A stretch of DNA of 59,749 nt from Bacteroidales bacterium UBA6377. Lineage in GTDB: Bacteria > Bacteroidota > Bacteroidia > Bacteroidales > UBA932. The DNA lies in assembly GCA_002438805.1 (NCBI GenBank), contig DJQV01000025.1:1-59749 (forward strand). The letters run 5' to 3'. Below are positions 8,579-17,447 of this stretch, piece after piece. The notes under the pieces were generated by a model. That model was not told the origin of the DNA. It did no database searches and worked only from the letters and a program-made list of their open reading frames with translations. Each line of letters opens with the position of its first letter. Position 1 is the stretch's first letter. Position numbers and translations under genes: made by a program.

Positions 8579-11229
8579 AACTTGATTCTGCATGTGAGTC
8601 CGTAATAGAAGGCCGGGGTGAATATGGCGCCCACCCCTGTGGCCAGCGACACGACATAAGGGCGTGAGTTGGTGAAGTTGTTGGCGAAGAACGAGAGGCT
8701 GAAGTGGTCGCCCATCTCCTTGGTCACATTGAGATTGGCCGAGGCGTAAGCCCCGTAGCCGTCGAGGTTGAAGAGGTAGTCGTTGTTGGGCTTGATGACA
8801 AGATCCCGGAACGCGGGGTCGTATTTCATGTCAGCGGTGAAAGGATGGAGCACAGGAGTGTCGTCCTCGACATCAAGGTAAGCCACAGGATACAGGGCGT
8901 CCTCACCTCCGGCCGGGATGTTCATCGAGCGGGAGAATATGGAAGCCTCTATGCGGCAGGTGATCACGAGCCTGGCTTCCGGGATGTGGGTTATCGCCGT
9001 GAGGTTGGCGTCAAGCGAGCGGGAGATTTTGCCACGGACCATCATGTTGGAGCCTCCCCCGTTGGCATACACCCCGACATACTGGTATGAGCGTCCCGGC
9101 AGAGAGCTGTGCGACCAACCATCGTTGTAATAATAATAGAGTCCGGCATCATCGGTCTTGGACCAGCTGTATGACGCATCGAGCCTGAGCGAGGTGCGCA
9201 GGGGCTTTATCTCCGGGAAGTCGGCCGTGAGTTCGGCTCCCGCCCTGTACACCGGGGCACCGTTGTCCTGGCGGCGCGTGGCCACGAAGGTGCGGTCGGT
9301 CAACCCTTCCCTTTCCAGCACCACCACGGAGTAGTTGTTGGTGAAGCGGTAAGGGTTGCGTGTGATGTTGCTGAACGCGACCAGCGACACGTCCGTGCCG
9401 AGCAGCGTGGCGTCGATTCCTATTTCGGCGTTTTCGTTGCGCTGCCACTTCAGATTCGGGTTGTACTCTATCTTATAGGGTATCGTATAATATTTATAGT
9501 ATAGCTGCCCGGCAGCATCGTAGCCGCTTCCCACGAGGATGTCCCTGTATTCCCGCTTCGGGTAAAGGATGTAGAACGAAGGGAGCTTCTCCGCCGTGCC
9601 CCAGCCCCCGCGGACTGCGAAATTATTGTTAATCTGCCACTTGGCATTGAGGCGCGGAGAGAAGGACCGGACATTGTTGTAGTCGGACCCCTTGACGATG
9701 ACATCCTCCATGCGCAGGCCGGCAGTCAACTCAAGCCCGAAGGGGAAGGTGAAGTCCTCCTCGACGTATGCTGAAATGTTGTGCATGAACGGGTAGTCCC
9801 TGTACGGGCGGGGCCTGTACCCGTCGGCAGCGAGGGCCGGGTCGAGGTAGTACTCGCCCTCGCCCACATTGCCGTTGGCTTTCCACTGCACTCCGCCCTT
9901 GAATGCGCTCTTGTACCCGTCCCGGCGCTTCACCAGGGAATATTTGAGGGATGCGCCGTAGTCCAGTTCGCGCGAATCGACCATCCTGTCGGAGAAATAT
10001 TTCCCCGAGGGGAGAAGGGTCGCGTAACTGTAGCCCTCCTGCTCGTAGTGCACCGCAGGAAGCTGCGAGGCGGAGGAGTTGTATTCGTGGTAGTGCGAGA
10101 GGTTGTCGGCATAGTTCACGAATGCCTCCGCCTTGAGGTCCGTGACAGCGGGACGGTTGAGAAGCCAGGTCAGGGAGGTGTTGGCTCTCAGTGTGTTGTC
10201 CCGTACCTTGGAATACTCTCCCACGAAGGCGTCAGGGTCGTCCTTGCTGTCCATCCCGCCCAGGTTGCCGTTGACACCGGCCTCGAAGCGCAGCACTTTG
10301 GCGAAGGTGTTGGAGTAAGTGAGGCCCAGCCCGCGGCGGGTGTATGACTCGTAAGGGGAGGTGAGTTTCTTTGTTGCCCTGGCCCATTCGGCGCTGAGGT
10401 TGAGCACGCCCCTGTCCCCGGGAAGGCCGACCCCTTTGGAGACTGATGTCTGCCAGGTTCTCGGGTTTACGGTAAAAATCAAGCTGAGCGGTGTGCGGCC
10501 CCGTTTAGTATGGATCCTGACCATGCCCGAACCGAAATCCCCGTATTCTGCCGAAGGTACGCCGGAGATCACCTCCACCGACTCGACATTGTCCACGGCG
10601 ACGCTCCGGGTGTCCACTCCGGACATCTGGCTGAAGGAGGCGTTGTTGCCCAGTCTCACCCCGTCCACCTCGACGGCTGTGGAGAAGGCCGCGTTGCCCG
10701 CCGTGGCACCGGCGGAGCGGATGGAGAAGCTCCCCGACGAAGTCAGGTCCGGATTGGAGGTCTTCCCTCCCGGGAGAAGGGCGGTCATGTCAGTCATATT
10801 GCTCAGCTGCAACTGGTTGAGAGCGTCCCGTCCCACGTTGTGGACAGTCCCCGTCCCGTCCTGGGGGCGCTGTGCCGTGACCACCACCTCCTTGAGCGCC
10901 AGGGTGCTGACCTGCATCTTGATTTCCAGATTCTTGACTTCTCCCTTGACATCAAGGGGCATCGCCATGTCCACGTAGCCGAGCAGGGATGCCTTGAGAG
11001 TGCATTTGCCCGGGCTTACACGCTCCACGGTGAACTTGCCGTCATCCGCGGTGACGGCCCAGAGTTCTTCCACGTTTACAACAGCACCGGCAAGAGGCTC
11101 GCCGGAAGATGCGTCTTTGACGGTGCCGCTTACATTGAAATACGTGTTCTGTGCCCGGGCCGGGAGCAGAAGGCAGGCGGCTGCAAGCAGCGACACGGTA
11201 GCCAGAAAGGATTTGAGTTGAATCGACAC
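8575..11229 (-). CDS. TonB-dependent outer-membrane receptor with carboxypeptidase-like N-domain
   Basis: An 884-residue receptor. A signal peptide (to about residue 26, PARAQ) is followed by a carboxypeptidase-D regulatory-like beta-sandwich (VSGTVKDASSGEPLAGAVV), the TonB-box-like ALKEVVVTAQR, a plug domain (VEVISGVPSAEYGDFGSGMV) and a 22-strand-type barrel. It lacks the SusC-specific TonB-linked signature and is not followed by a SusD gene. It starts a four-gene operon with DUF4876, DUF6850 and FISUMP genes. The ligand (metal chelate, haem, peptide or glycan) cannot be decided from the sequence. Confidence 0.88.
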   Translation of the reverse strand: MSIQLKSFLATVSLLAAACLLLPARAQNTYFNVSGTVKDASSGEPLAGAVVNVEELWAVTADDGKFTVERVSPGKCTLKASLLGYVDMAMPLDVKGEVKNLEIKMQVSTLALKEVVVTAQRPQDGTGTVHNVGRDALNQLQLSNMTDMTALLPGGKTSNPDLTSSGSFSIRSAGATAGNAAFSTAVEVDGVRLGNNASFSQMSGVDTRSVAVDNVESVEVISGVPSAEYGDFGSGMVRIHTKRGRTPLSLIFTVNPRTWQTSVSKGVGLPGDRGVLNLSAEWARATKKLTSPYESYTRRGLGLTYSNTFAKVLRFEAGVNGNLGGMDSKDDPDAFVGEYSKVRDNTLRANTSLTWLLNRPAVTDLKAEAFVNYADNLSHYHEYNSSASQLPAVHYEQEGYSYATLLPSGKYFSDRMVDSRELDYGASLKYSLVKRRDGYKSAFKGGVQWKANGNVGEGEYYLDPALAADGYRPRPYRDYPFMHNISAYVEEDFTFPFGLELTAGLRMEDVIVKGSDYNNVRSFSPRLNAKWQINNNFAVRGGWGTAEKLPSFYILYPKREYRDILVGSGYDAAGQLYYKYYTIPYKIEYNPNLKWQRNENAEIGIDATLLGTDVSLVAFSNITRNPYRFTNNYSVVVLEREGLTDRTFVATRRQDNGAPVYRAGAELTADFPEIKPLRTSLRLDASYSWSKTDDAGLYYYYNDGWSHSSLPGRSYQYVGVYANGGGSNMMVRGKISRSLDANLTAITHIPEARLVITCRIEASIFSRSMNIPAGGEDALYPVAYLDVEDDTPVLHPFTADMKYDPAFRDLVIKPNNDYLFNLDGYGAYASANLNVTKEMGDHFSLSFFANNFTNSRPYVVSLATGVGAIFTPAFYYGLTCRIKL

Positions 11230-11249
11230 GGCTTTTTACTGAGTTTTCG

Positions 11250-11257
11250 CAAAAATA
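11250..11257 (-). promoter_or_regulatory. -7 promoter box TATTTTTG for the TonB receptor operon
   Basis: Minus-strand TATTTTTG lies 20 bases before the receptor start, inside a strongly AT-rich divergent intergenic region. It faces away from the box at 11293-11300 for the peptidase operon. Confidence 0.5.
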
Positions 11258-11292
11258 AATTTTTTATTAAAAATAAAGTCATTATTTGTTCT

Positions 11293-11300
11293 TATTTTTG
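11293..11300 (+). promoter_or_regulatory. -7 promoter box TATTTTTG for the peptidase operon
   Basis: Plus-strand TATTTTTG matches TAnnTTTG and ends 51 bases before the peptidase start at 11352. No TTTG is found 19-21 bases upstream; the region is a run of T and A. Confidence 0.5.
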
Positions 11301-11351
11301 TGGGCATCAGGGAAAATCATCAGATTCCATTACATTTTAATCACCACCGAA

Positions 11352-14300
11352 ATGAAAACAAGACGACTCGCCATCACCATATTGCTGTCTCTCAGCTCTG
11401 TGATCGCCATGGCCGACGAAGGGATGTGGATGGTCAACTCCATCTCCGAAGCCCTCGCGAGAAAAATGCAAGAAGCCGGCCTCAAGCTTCAGGCCGGAGA
11501 GATCTACGATGCGGACAAGGTCTCCATCAAGGACGCCATCGTCTCCCTTGACTTCGGATGCACCGGAAGCATGATTTCCGACAAGGGGCTGCTCATCACC
11601 AACCACCACTGCGCATACGGAGACGTCCATGCCCTGAGCACATCGGAGCATAATTATCTTGAGGACGGATTCTTCGCCGATGTCATGTCGGAAGAGATTC
11701 CGATCCCGGGCAAGAAGGCATGGTTCCTCCAGAAGGTGCTGGATGTGACCGACGAGGTGACCGCCCTGATCGAGGAGGAGAAGGCGGCTGGCCGGCCCCA
11801 CGGGGCGAGACGCATCAGCAGCCTGATCGAGCGCAAATACCGCACCGCCAGCGGCTACGAGGCTTCACTGAGTTCGATGTGGGCCGGTTCCAGATATTAT
11901 CTCGCTCTGTATGAAGTATATGCCGACGTACGCCTCGTAGCGGCACCGCCTGTGAGCATCGCGGCTTTCGGCGGAGACATCGACAACTGGGAATGGCCGC
12001 AGCAGAAGTGCGACTTCGCCATGTACCGCATATACGCCTCCCCGGAGGGCAAACCCGCGGAGTATTCGGAAATCAACGTCCCGATGCACCCGAAGCGCCA
12101 CCTTGCCATCAGCACCGAAGGTGTCAAGCCGGACGATTTCACCATGATACTCGGCTATCCCGGCTCGACGGCACGATACTCGTCTTCAGCCAAGGTGAAC
12201 TATCTGCTCAACGTCTCCCTGCCGATAACGAACAAGGTGCGCGCCGACCAGATGGCCATAATGAAGAAATGGATGGACGCAGACCCCGATGTAAGACTCA
12301 AGTACTCCGACCGCTTCTTCTCCCTGAGCAATGTCCAGGAAAACAACGAGGGTCTGGAGCAGTGCTGCCGCAGGTTCGAGGTGGTCAAGGAGAAGAAAGC
12401 CCTGGAGCGCGGGCTGGACAAGGAGGGCCGCGCGCTCGCCAAGGAGCTCCAGAAGAAATACAAAGCCGTGGCAAAGGCCGAGAAGAACCGCATCTGGTTC
12501 CGCGAGACCATGTTCCGCGGCACCCGGCTGGCCCTCATCGCCACGCGCCTGAAGAGCAAGGCCAAAAGGGACGAGGCCGCTGAATACGCCACCCTCGACA
12601 TGCGTCTGGAGAAGGAGCTCTTCCGCTACAGCCTGCGCAACTACTACGAACATGTGGACAAGCACCTCTGGGGCCCTTTCCAGAAAGAGGTCTACGGGCG
12701 CTTCGGCAAGGACTGGGACGCCATGACGGAGTGGCTCTGGACAGACTCGCAGATGACGACAGAGGACCGCATATACAAGTTCTTCACCGATGTGAGCATT
12801 GTAGACTTCAACAAGGACGTGGAGGCCGCGGAGGGCGACAGGCCGCTGCGCACCGTGGAGAAGGAGTACACCGCCGCCCTTTACCGGTTCCGCGAGAGCC
12901 AGGGCATACCGCAGTACCCGGACGCCAACTCCACCATGCGCATCACCTACGGCAACGTGAAGAGCTATGAGCGCGACGGGGCCATGCTCCCGTGGCAGAC
13001 CTTCGCCTCAGAAATCCTCGCCAAGGAAGACAGCAGCTACGATTTTCACCTCCTGCCGGAGTGGAAGTCCATACTGGAGAAGTCCGTGGCAGAGGGCAAC
13101 GACCTGCCGGTGGACTTCCTCAGCGACAACGACATCACCGGCGGCAACTCCGGCTCCCCTGTACTCAATGCCCGGGGCGAGATAGTCGGCCTCGCCTTCG
13201 ACGGCAACAAGGAGTCCCTTGCCGGCGACGTGAGTTGGACAGAAGACTACAATAGGTGCGTCAACGTGGACATCCGCTTCGTCCTCTGGACTCTGCGGAA
13301 CTATGCTCGTGCACACAACCTGCTCAGAGAAATAAACCAGTGCGACAATTGTGAGATGGAAAACCCTCTTTTGACCAAGTCCCCGCTCCCTTACGGGGCA
13401 CCCCAGTTCGACAAGATCCGGACAGAACACTACATGCCGGCATTCGAGGCGGCCATAGCCTCGGCCAAGGCCGAGATAGACGCCATAACCGGCAATCCCG
13501 ACGAACCTACGTTCGCCAATACTCTGGAAGCCCTCGAATACGCGGGACAGACCCTCAACGACGTGTCGGGAATCTTCTACAACCTCCTCGAAGCGGACAG
13601 CAATGACCGGATGCAGGAGATCGCCGAGAAGCTCTCCCCGATGATGACAGAATACTCGATGTACGTCTCACTGAATCCGGTCCTTTTCAGCCGCATCAAG
13701 GCCGTATGGGACAAGCGCGGGAGTCTGGGACTCGACAAGGACCAGCTCAAACTCCTGGACGACACCTACAAGGACTTCGTCCGCGGAGGAGCCCTGCTCT
13801 CCGATGAGGACAAGAAGACCTACAGCTCTTATGAGGAGCAGCTCTCCCTGCTCCAACTCCAGTTCAGCAAGAACCTGCTCGCCGCCACCAACGCCTTCAG
13901 CCTCAACCTCACGGACGAGAAGGATCTCGAAGGACTTCCGCAGTATGTACGCGAGATGGGCGCAGCCACAGCCGCAGAGAAGGGACAGAGCGGATGGACA
14001 TTCGACCTCTCCTATCCGAGCTACTCGCCGTTCATGCAGTACAGCTCGCGCAGCGACCTGCGCCGCAAGTTCTACATGGCATACAACTCAAGAGCGTTCG
14101 GAGGCCGGTACGACAACTCCGAGATCTGCCGCCAGATAGCTGACCTGCGTCTGAAGATCGCCAACATCCTTGGTTACAAGACATACGCAGACTACGCTCT
14201 CGAAGACAAGATGGCCAAGAACATGGACAACGTCAACGCCCTTCTGGAAGCCCTCCTCACCCCGTCCCTGCCTGCCGCACGCGAAGAAGTGGCGCAGGTT

Positions 14301-15395
14301 CTCTCCTATGCCCGCCAGAACGGTTACAAGGGCCGCGAGCTGAAGGCCTGGGACTTCAGTTACTGGTCAGAGAAATACAAGGCAGCCGAATATTCGATAA
14401 GCGACGAGGCGCTCAAGCCTTACTTCCGCCTTGAAAACTGCATCGACGCCGTGTTCGGGCTTGCCACAAAGCTCTACGGGCTGCGCTTTACCGAAAGGCC
14501 GGACATCCCCGGCTACCACAAGGATGTCAAGGTCTACGAGGTGAGCGACTCCGCAGGGAGGCATCTCTCCCTTTTCTACGCCGACTTCTTCCCCCGCGCA
14601 AGCAAGCGCGGCGGGGCATGGATGACCGCCTTCCGCGAGCAGAGCATCCGCGGCGGACGGGAGTACAGGCCGTTCATAAGCATCGTGACCAATTTCAGCA
14701 AGCCGACATCCGACAGCCCGTCACTGCTCACACATTACGAACTCACCACCTTCCTGCATGAGTTCGGACACGCCCTGCACGGAATGCTCGCCGAAGGCAG
14801 ATACCCTTCGCAGACAGGCACGAGCGTAGCCCGGGATTTCGTGGAGCTCCCGTCCCAGATCATGGAAAACTGGGGATACGAGCCTGATTTCCTCAAGCCG
14901 TTCGCCAAAGACTACAGAACGGGCGAAGAAATTCCCGACTCCCTTATAAATAAGCTCGTAGCCTCCAAGAACTACCTTGCAGCCTACCTGCAGGTACGCC
15001 AGTTACAGTTCGGCCTGCTCGACATGGCCTGGCACGACATCTCCTCTCCGGTGAGCAAAAGCACCGTGGAGGTAGAGAAAGCGGCCCTCGCTCCTGCTCT
15101 GACCTTGCCGAGAGTGGAAGGCACCTGCATCTCGACATCCTTCAGCCATATCTTCTCCGGAGGATACTCCGCCGGATACTATTCATACAAGTGGGCTGAA
15201 GTCCTTGAAGCGGACGCATTCTCACTCTTCGAGGAGAAAGGTATCTTCAGCAGGGAAGCCGCCGACGCCTTCCGCAAGAACATCCTCTCCCGCGGCAGCA
15301 CCGAGGACGAGGCCGTGCTCTACCGCAACTTCCGCGGGCACGACCCGCAGCCGGAGGCACTCCTCAAGAAACTCGGAATAACACCAGAAAAATAA
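11352..15395 (+). CDS. Fusion of S46 dipeptidyl-peptidase (DPP7-like) and M3 peptidyl-dipeptidase (Dcp-like)
   Basis: A single 1,347-residue frame. Residues 1-19 form a signal peptide. Residues about 20-660 are a full S46 peptidase: the TNHHC histidines at 85-86, GGDIDNW at 208-214 (catalytic Asp) and GGNSGSP with Ser600. The residue 18 after that Ser is Gly618 (FDGN); at this site DPP7 has Gly and DPP11 has Arg, so preference for hydrophobic P1 is expected. After a linker of about ten residues, ENPLLTKSPLPYG (from 669) opens a complete M3 metallopeptidase with HEFGH at 1136-1140 and the third zinc ligand Glu1165 (DFVE). Both halves release dipeptides, from opposite ends of oligopeptides, in the periplasm. 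The two families are normally separate genes of about 700 residues each. The start at 11352 gives the signal peptide. It leads an operon, 9 bases before the polyferredoxin gene. Confidence 0.92.
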   Translation: MKTRRLAITILLSLSSVIAMADEGMWMVNSISEALARKMQEAGLKLQAGEIYDADKVSIKDAIVSLDFGCTGSMISDKGLLITNHHCAYGDVHALSTSEHNYLEDGFFADVMSEEIPIPGKKAWFLQKVLDVTDEVTALIEEEKAAGRPHGARRISSLIERKYRTASGYEASLSSMWAGSRYYLALYEVYADVRLVAAPPVSIAAFGGDIDNWEWPQQKCDFAMYRIYASPEGKPAEYSEINVPMHPKRHLAISTEGVKPDDFTMILGYPGSTARYSSSAKVNYLLNVSLPITNKVRADQMAIMKKWMDADPDVRLKYSDRFFSLSNVQENNEGLEQCCRRFEVVKEKKALERGLDKEGRALAKELQKKYKAVAKAEKNRIWFRETMFRGTRLALIATRLKSKAKRDEAAEYATLDMRLEKELFRYSLRNYYEHVDKHLWGPFQKEVYGRFGKDWDAMTEWLWTDSQMTTEDRIYKFFTDVSIVDFNKDVEAAEGDRPLRTVEKEYTAALYRFRESQGIPQYPDANSTMRITYGNVKSYERDGAMLPWQTFASEILAKEDSSYDFHLLPEWKSILEKSVAEGNDLPVDFLSDNDITGGNSGSPVLNARGEIVGLAFDGNKESLAGDVSWTEDYNRCVNVDIRFVLWTLRNYARAHNLLREINQCDNCEMENPLLTKSPLPYGAPQFDKIRTEHYMPAFEAAIASAKAEIDAITGNPDEPTFANTLEALEYAGQTLNDVSGIFYNLLEADSNDRMQEIAEKLSPMMTEYSMYVSLNPVLFSRIKAVWDKRGSLGLDKDQLKLLDDTYKDFVRGGALLSDEDKKTYSSYEEQLSLLQLQFSKNLLAATNAFSLNLTDEKDLEGLPQYVREMGAATAAEKGQSGWTFDLSYPSYSPFMQYSSRSDLRRKFYMAYNSRAFGGRYDNSEICRQIADLRLKIANILGYKTYADYALEDKMAKNMDNVNALLEALLTPSLPAAREEVAQVLSYARQNGYKGRELKAWDFSYWSEKYKAAEYSISDEALKPYFRLENCIDAVFGLATKLYGLRFTERPDIPGYHKDVKVYEVSDSAGRHLSLFYADFFPRASKRGGAWMTAFREQSIRGGREYRPFISIVTNFSKPTSDSPSLLTHYELTTFLHEFGHALHGMLAEGRYPSQTGTSVARDFVELPSQIMENWGYEPDFLKPFAKDYRTGEEIPDSLINKLVASKNYLAAYLQVRQLQFGLLDMAWHDISSPVSKSTVEVEKAALAPALTLPRVEGTCISTSFSHIFSGGYSAGYYSYKWAEVLEADAFSLFEEKGIFSREAADAFRKNILSRGSTEDEAVLYRNFRGHDPQPEALLKKLGITPEK

Positions 15396-15404
15396 TCCCG
15401 CACC

Positions 15405-17447
15405 ATGGCCAACAAAAAATCGACCTTCTGCACAAACTGGCAGAAATACGCCCTCCAGTGGGGTGTGCTGGCACTCCTGCTCTTCTTCCTGAGCGGCCTG
15501 GGGGCCAAAGTCCTCGGACTTGAGACCCCGGACCCTGAGAAATACTGCCCTTTCGGCGGTCTACAGGCTCTGACCACCTTCATTGTGAAGGGTTCTCTCC
15601 CGTGCTCGATGACCACCATGCAGATCATGATGGGCATCGCCCTCGCCGCCGCAGTGATATTCTTCAGCAAGCTCTTCTGCGGATACCTCTGCCCGATAGG
15701 CTCGATCGAGGATCTCCTGAAGAAACTCCGCGAGGCCATCGGCCTCAAGGCTGTAGCGATCACCAACGGCAGCATCGCAGACAAGATCCTGCGCATCGTC
15801 AAATACGTCCTGCTTTTCTGGATCGTCTACATGACGGTCAGCGCCAGCGAGCTCTTCTGCAAGAACCTCGACCCGTACTACGCCGTGGCGACAGGATTCA
15901 AGGGGGAGATCACCCTCTGGATGTCCCTGGTCAGTCTCGGAGTCGTGCTGCTGCTCGGCATCGTGATAGACCGCTTCTGGTGCAAATACATCTGCCCGCT
16001 CGGGGCCGTGTCCAACTCGCTCAAATACTGGGCATGGCTAGTGCTTCTCGCCGGCATCTGCTGGGCGCTGAACCTTCTCGGGGTGCACATCGCATGGTTC
16101 TGGTACCTCGGGGCATACTGCCTGGCCGGGTATCTGCTTGAGATTTTTCACAGCCGTCCAAAACTCCAGATCCTCGGGGTCACCATCAACCAGGCCCAGT
16201 GCAGCCACCGCTGCTACTCCTGCCGCAAGAACTGCCCTTACGGCATCGACGTGCCTTCATTCGGAGACAAAGTGACCTCGGTAGACTGCACCCTCTGCGG
16301 AGAGTGCGTGGCAGCCTGCCCGAGCAAGGCCCTCGCAATCGGAGTCAAGCCGGGAGAAAGCGAGAAATGCCGCAGGTTCACCCGCTTCCTGCCTGCGATA
16401 CTTGCAGTGGTGCTGGTGACAGTGGCGGCCATTGCAGGCGGCAAGTTCGAGCTCCCTACCATCAACGAGACCTGGGGCACCACGGAGAACATGGCCCTTG
16501 AGACAGTGACCATCAAGAACCTGCGCTCCGTCAAGTGCTACGGAAGTTCCATGGCATTCAAGGCCCGCATGGAGAAGGTGCGCGGCGTGCACGGGGTCAA
16601 GACCTACGTCGGAAGCCACACCGTGGTGGTCAGCTTCGACCCTTCAGTGACCACGGCCGACAAGGTGCAGGCGGAGGTGTTCGTGCCGTCCCACTTCAGG
16701 GTGGAAAGCCCGGACCCGGCCAAATATCCGGAAATCAAGTGCGTCACCATACGCACCGAGCACATGTCCGACAGGATTGACCTCAACTTCCTCGGCTTGC
16801 AGATGCGCATGAGCGGCAAAAAGATCTTCGGCCTGGAGTCGGAGTACGACTGCCCGCTCATCGTGAGGGTCTACATGGCCCCGGACGAGCAGGCCGATGA
16901 AGAATGGTTCCGCCAGATAGTGGAGAAGAAGACCCTCGACATGCCCGTACACGGAGGCGGAGTCAAATCAACCCCTGTCGACTTCAAATTCGTGAGGATG
17001 GAGAAGGGCGAGAAGGTGATCCCTGTTGCCGACTACCTCCACAGCATGTTCGACACCTTCACCGCCGAATACAGGGGGAAATATCCTCAGGGCGACACGA
17101 CCGTCATCCGCAAACGCAGCGAAGTCTATGCCGGGCAGCCGCAGTTCATCTACGAAATCGCCGACCAGAACTACGAGAAGCCTATAGTCAGGAGGGCCCT
17201 GCCGTTCCTGAGCAACCATCTCTCAAAGGAAGAGGGTGTGATAGGTCTCTACCTCAGGCTCAACGACAGCCTCGTGCCGAGCATCCAGATACGCTTCGCC
17301 GCCCCCATGACGGCCGACAGGCTCTGGGAACTCATGACCATGGACACCTGGACCATCACCTACTCCGCAGATGACGTACGTCAGGAGGGGGCAAGGCTCA
17401 AGTTCGACAAACCGGGCAGGGTGCTCCCGTACAACGCAGAAAAATAA
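15405..17447 (+). CDS. Membrane polyferredoxin (NapH/NosR-like) with a C-terminal HMA-like domain
   Basis: 680 residues. The N-terminal half is membrane-bound with about six helices and the family's Cys-Pro motifs (KYCPFGGLQ, CGYLCPIGS, CKYICPLGA). Two 4Fe-4S motifs follow: C266-x3-C-x2-C-x3-C-P and C295-x2-C-x2-C-x3-C-P. After one more helix, residues about 363-430 (KNLRSVKCYGSSMAFKARM, then GVKTYVGSHTVVVSFDP) have the beta-alpha-beta pattern of heavy-metal-associated domains, but the metal-binding CxxC is missing. The remaining 250 residues are not recognised. It probably moves electrons across or along the membrane; partner and purpose are unknown. Its TAA shares a base with the pncB ATG (TAATG). 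Confidence 0.75.
   Translation: MANKKSTFCTNWQKYALQWGVLALLLFFLSGLGAKVLGLETPDPEKYCPFGGLQALTTFIVKGSLPCSMTTMQIMMGIALAAAVIFFSKLFCGYLCPIGSIEDLLKKLREAIGLKAVAITNGSIADKILRIVKYVLLFWIVYMTVSASELFCKNLDPYYAVATGFKGEITLWMSLVSLGVVLLLGIVIDRFWCKYICPLGAVSNSLKYWAWLVLLAGICWALNLLGVHIAWFWYLGAYCLAGYLLEIFHSRPKLQILGVTINQAQCSHRCYSCRKNCPYGIDVPSFGDKVTSVDCTLCGECVAACPSKALAIGVKPGESEKCRRFTRFLPAILAVVLVTVAAIAGGKFELPTINETWGTTENMALETVTIKNLRSVKCYGSSMAFKARMEKVRGVHGVKTYVGSHTVVVSFDPSVTTADKVQAEVFVPSHFRVESPDPAKYPEIKCVTIRTEHMSDRIDLNFLGLQMRMSGKKIFGLESEYDCPLIVRVYMAPDEQADEEWFRQIVEKKTLDMPVHGGGVKSTPVDFKFVRMEKGEKVIPVADYLHSMFDTFTAEYRGKYPQGDTTVIRKRSEVYAGQPQFIYEIADQNYEKPIVRRALPFLSNHLSKEEGVIGLYLRLNDSLVPSIQIRFAAPMTADRLWELMTMDTWTITYSADDVRQEGARLKFDKPGRVLPYNAEK

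Noticed and set aside
13340..13360. Sequencing or assembly error creating the S46-M3 fusion
   Set aside because: The frame is continuous without odd homopolymers at the join, and both domains stay in one frame for 4 kb. It cannot be excluded without reads, but no sign points to it.
15405..17447. True NosR of nitrous-oxide reduction
   Set aside because: No nos genes are nearby and the FMN-binding N-domain of NosR is missing.
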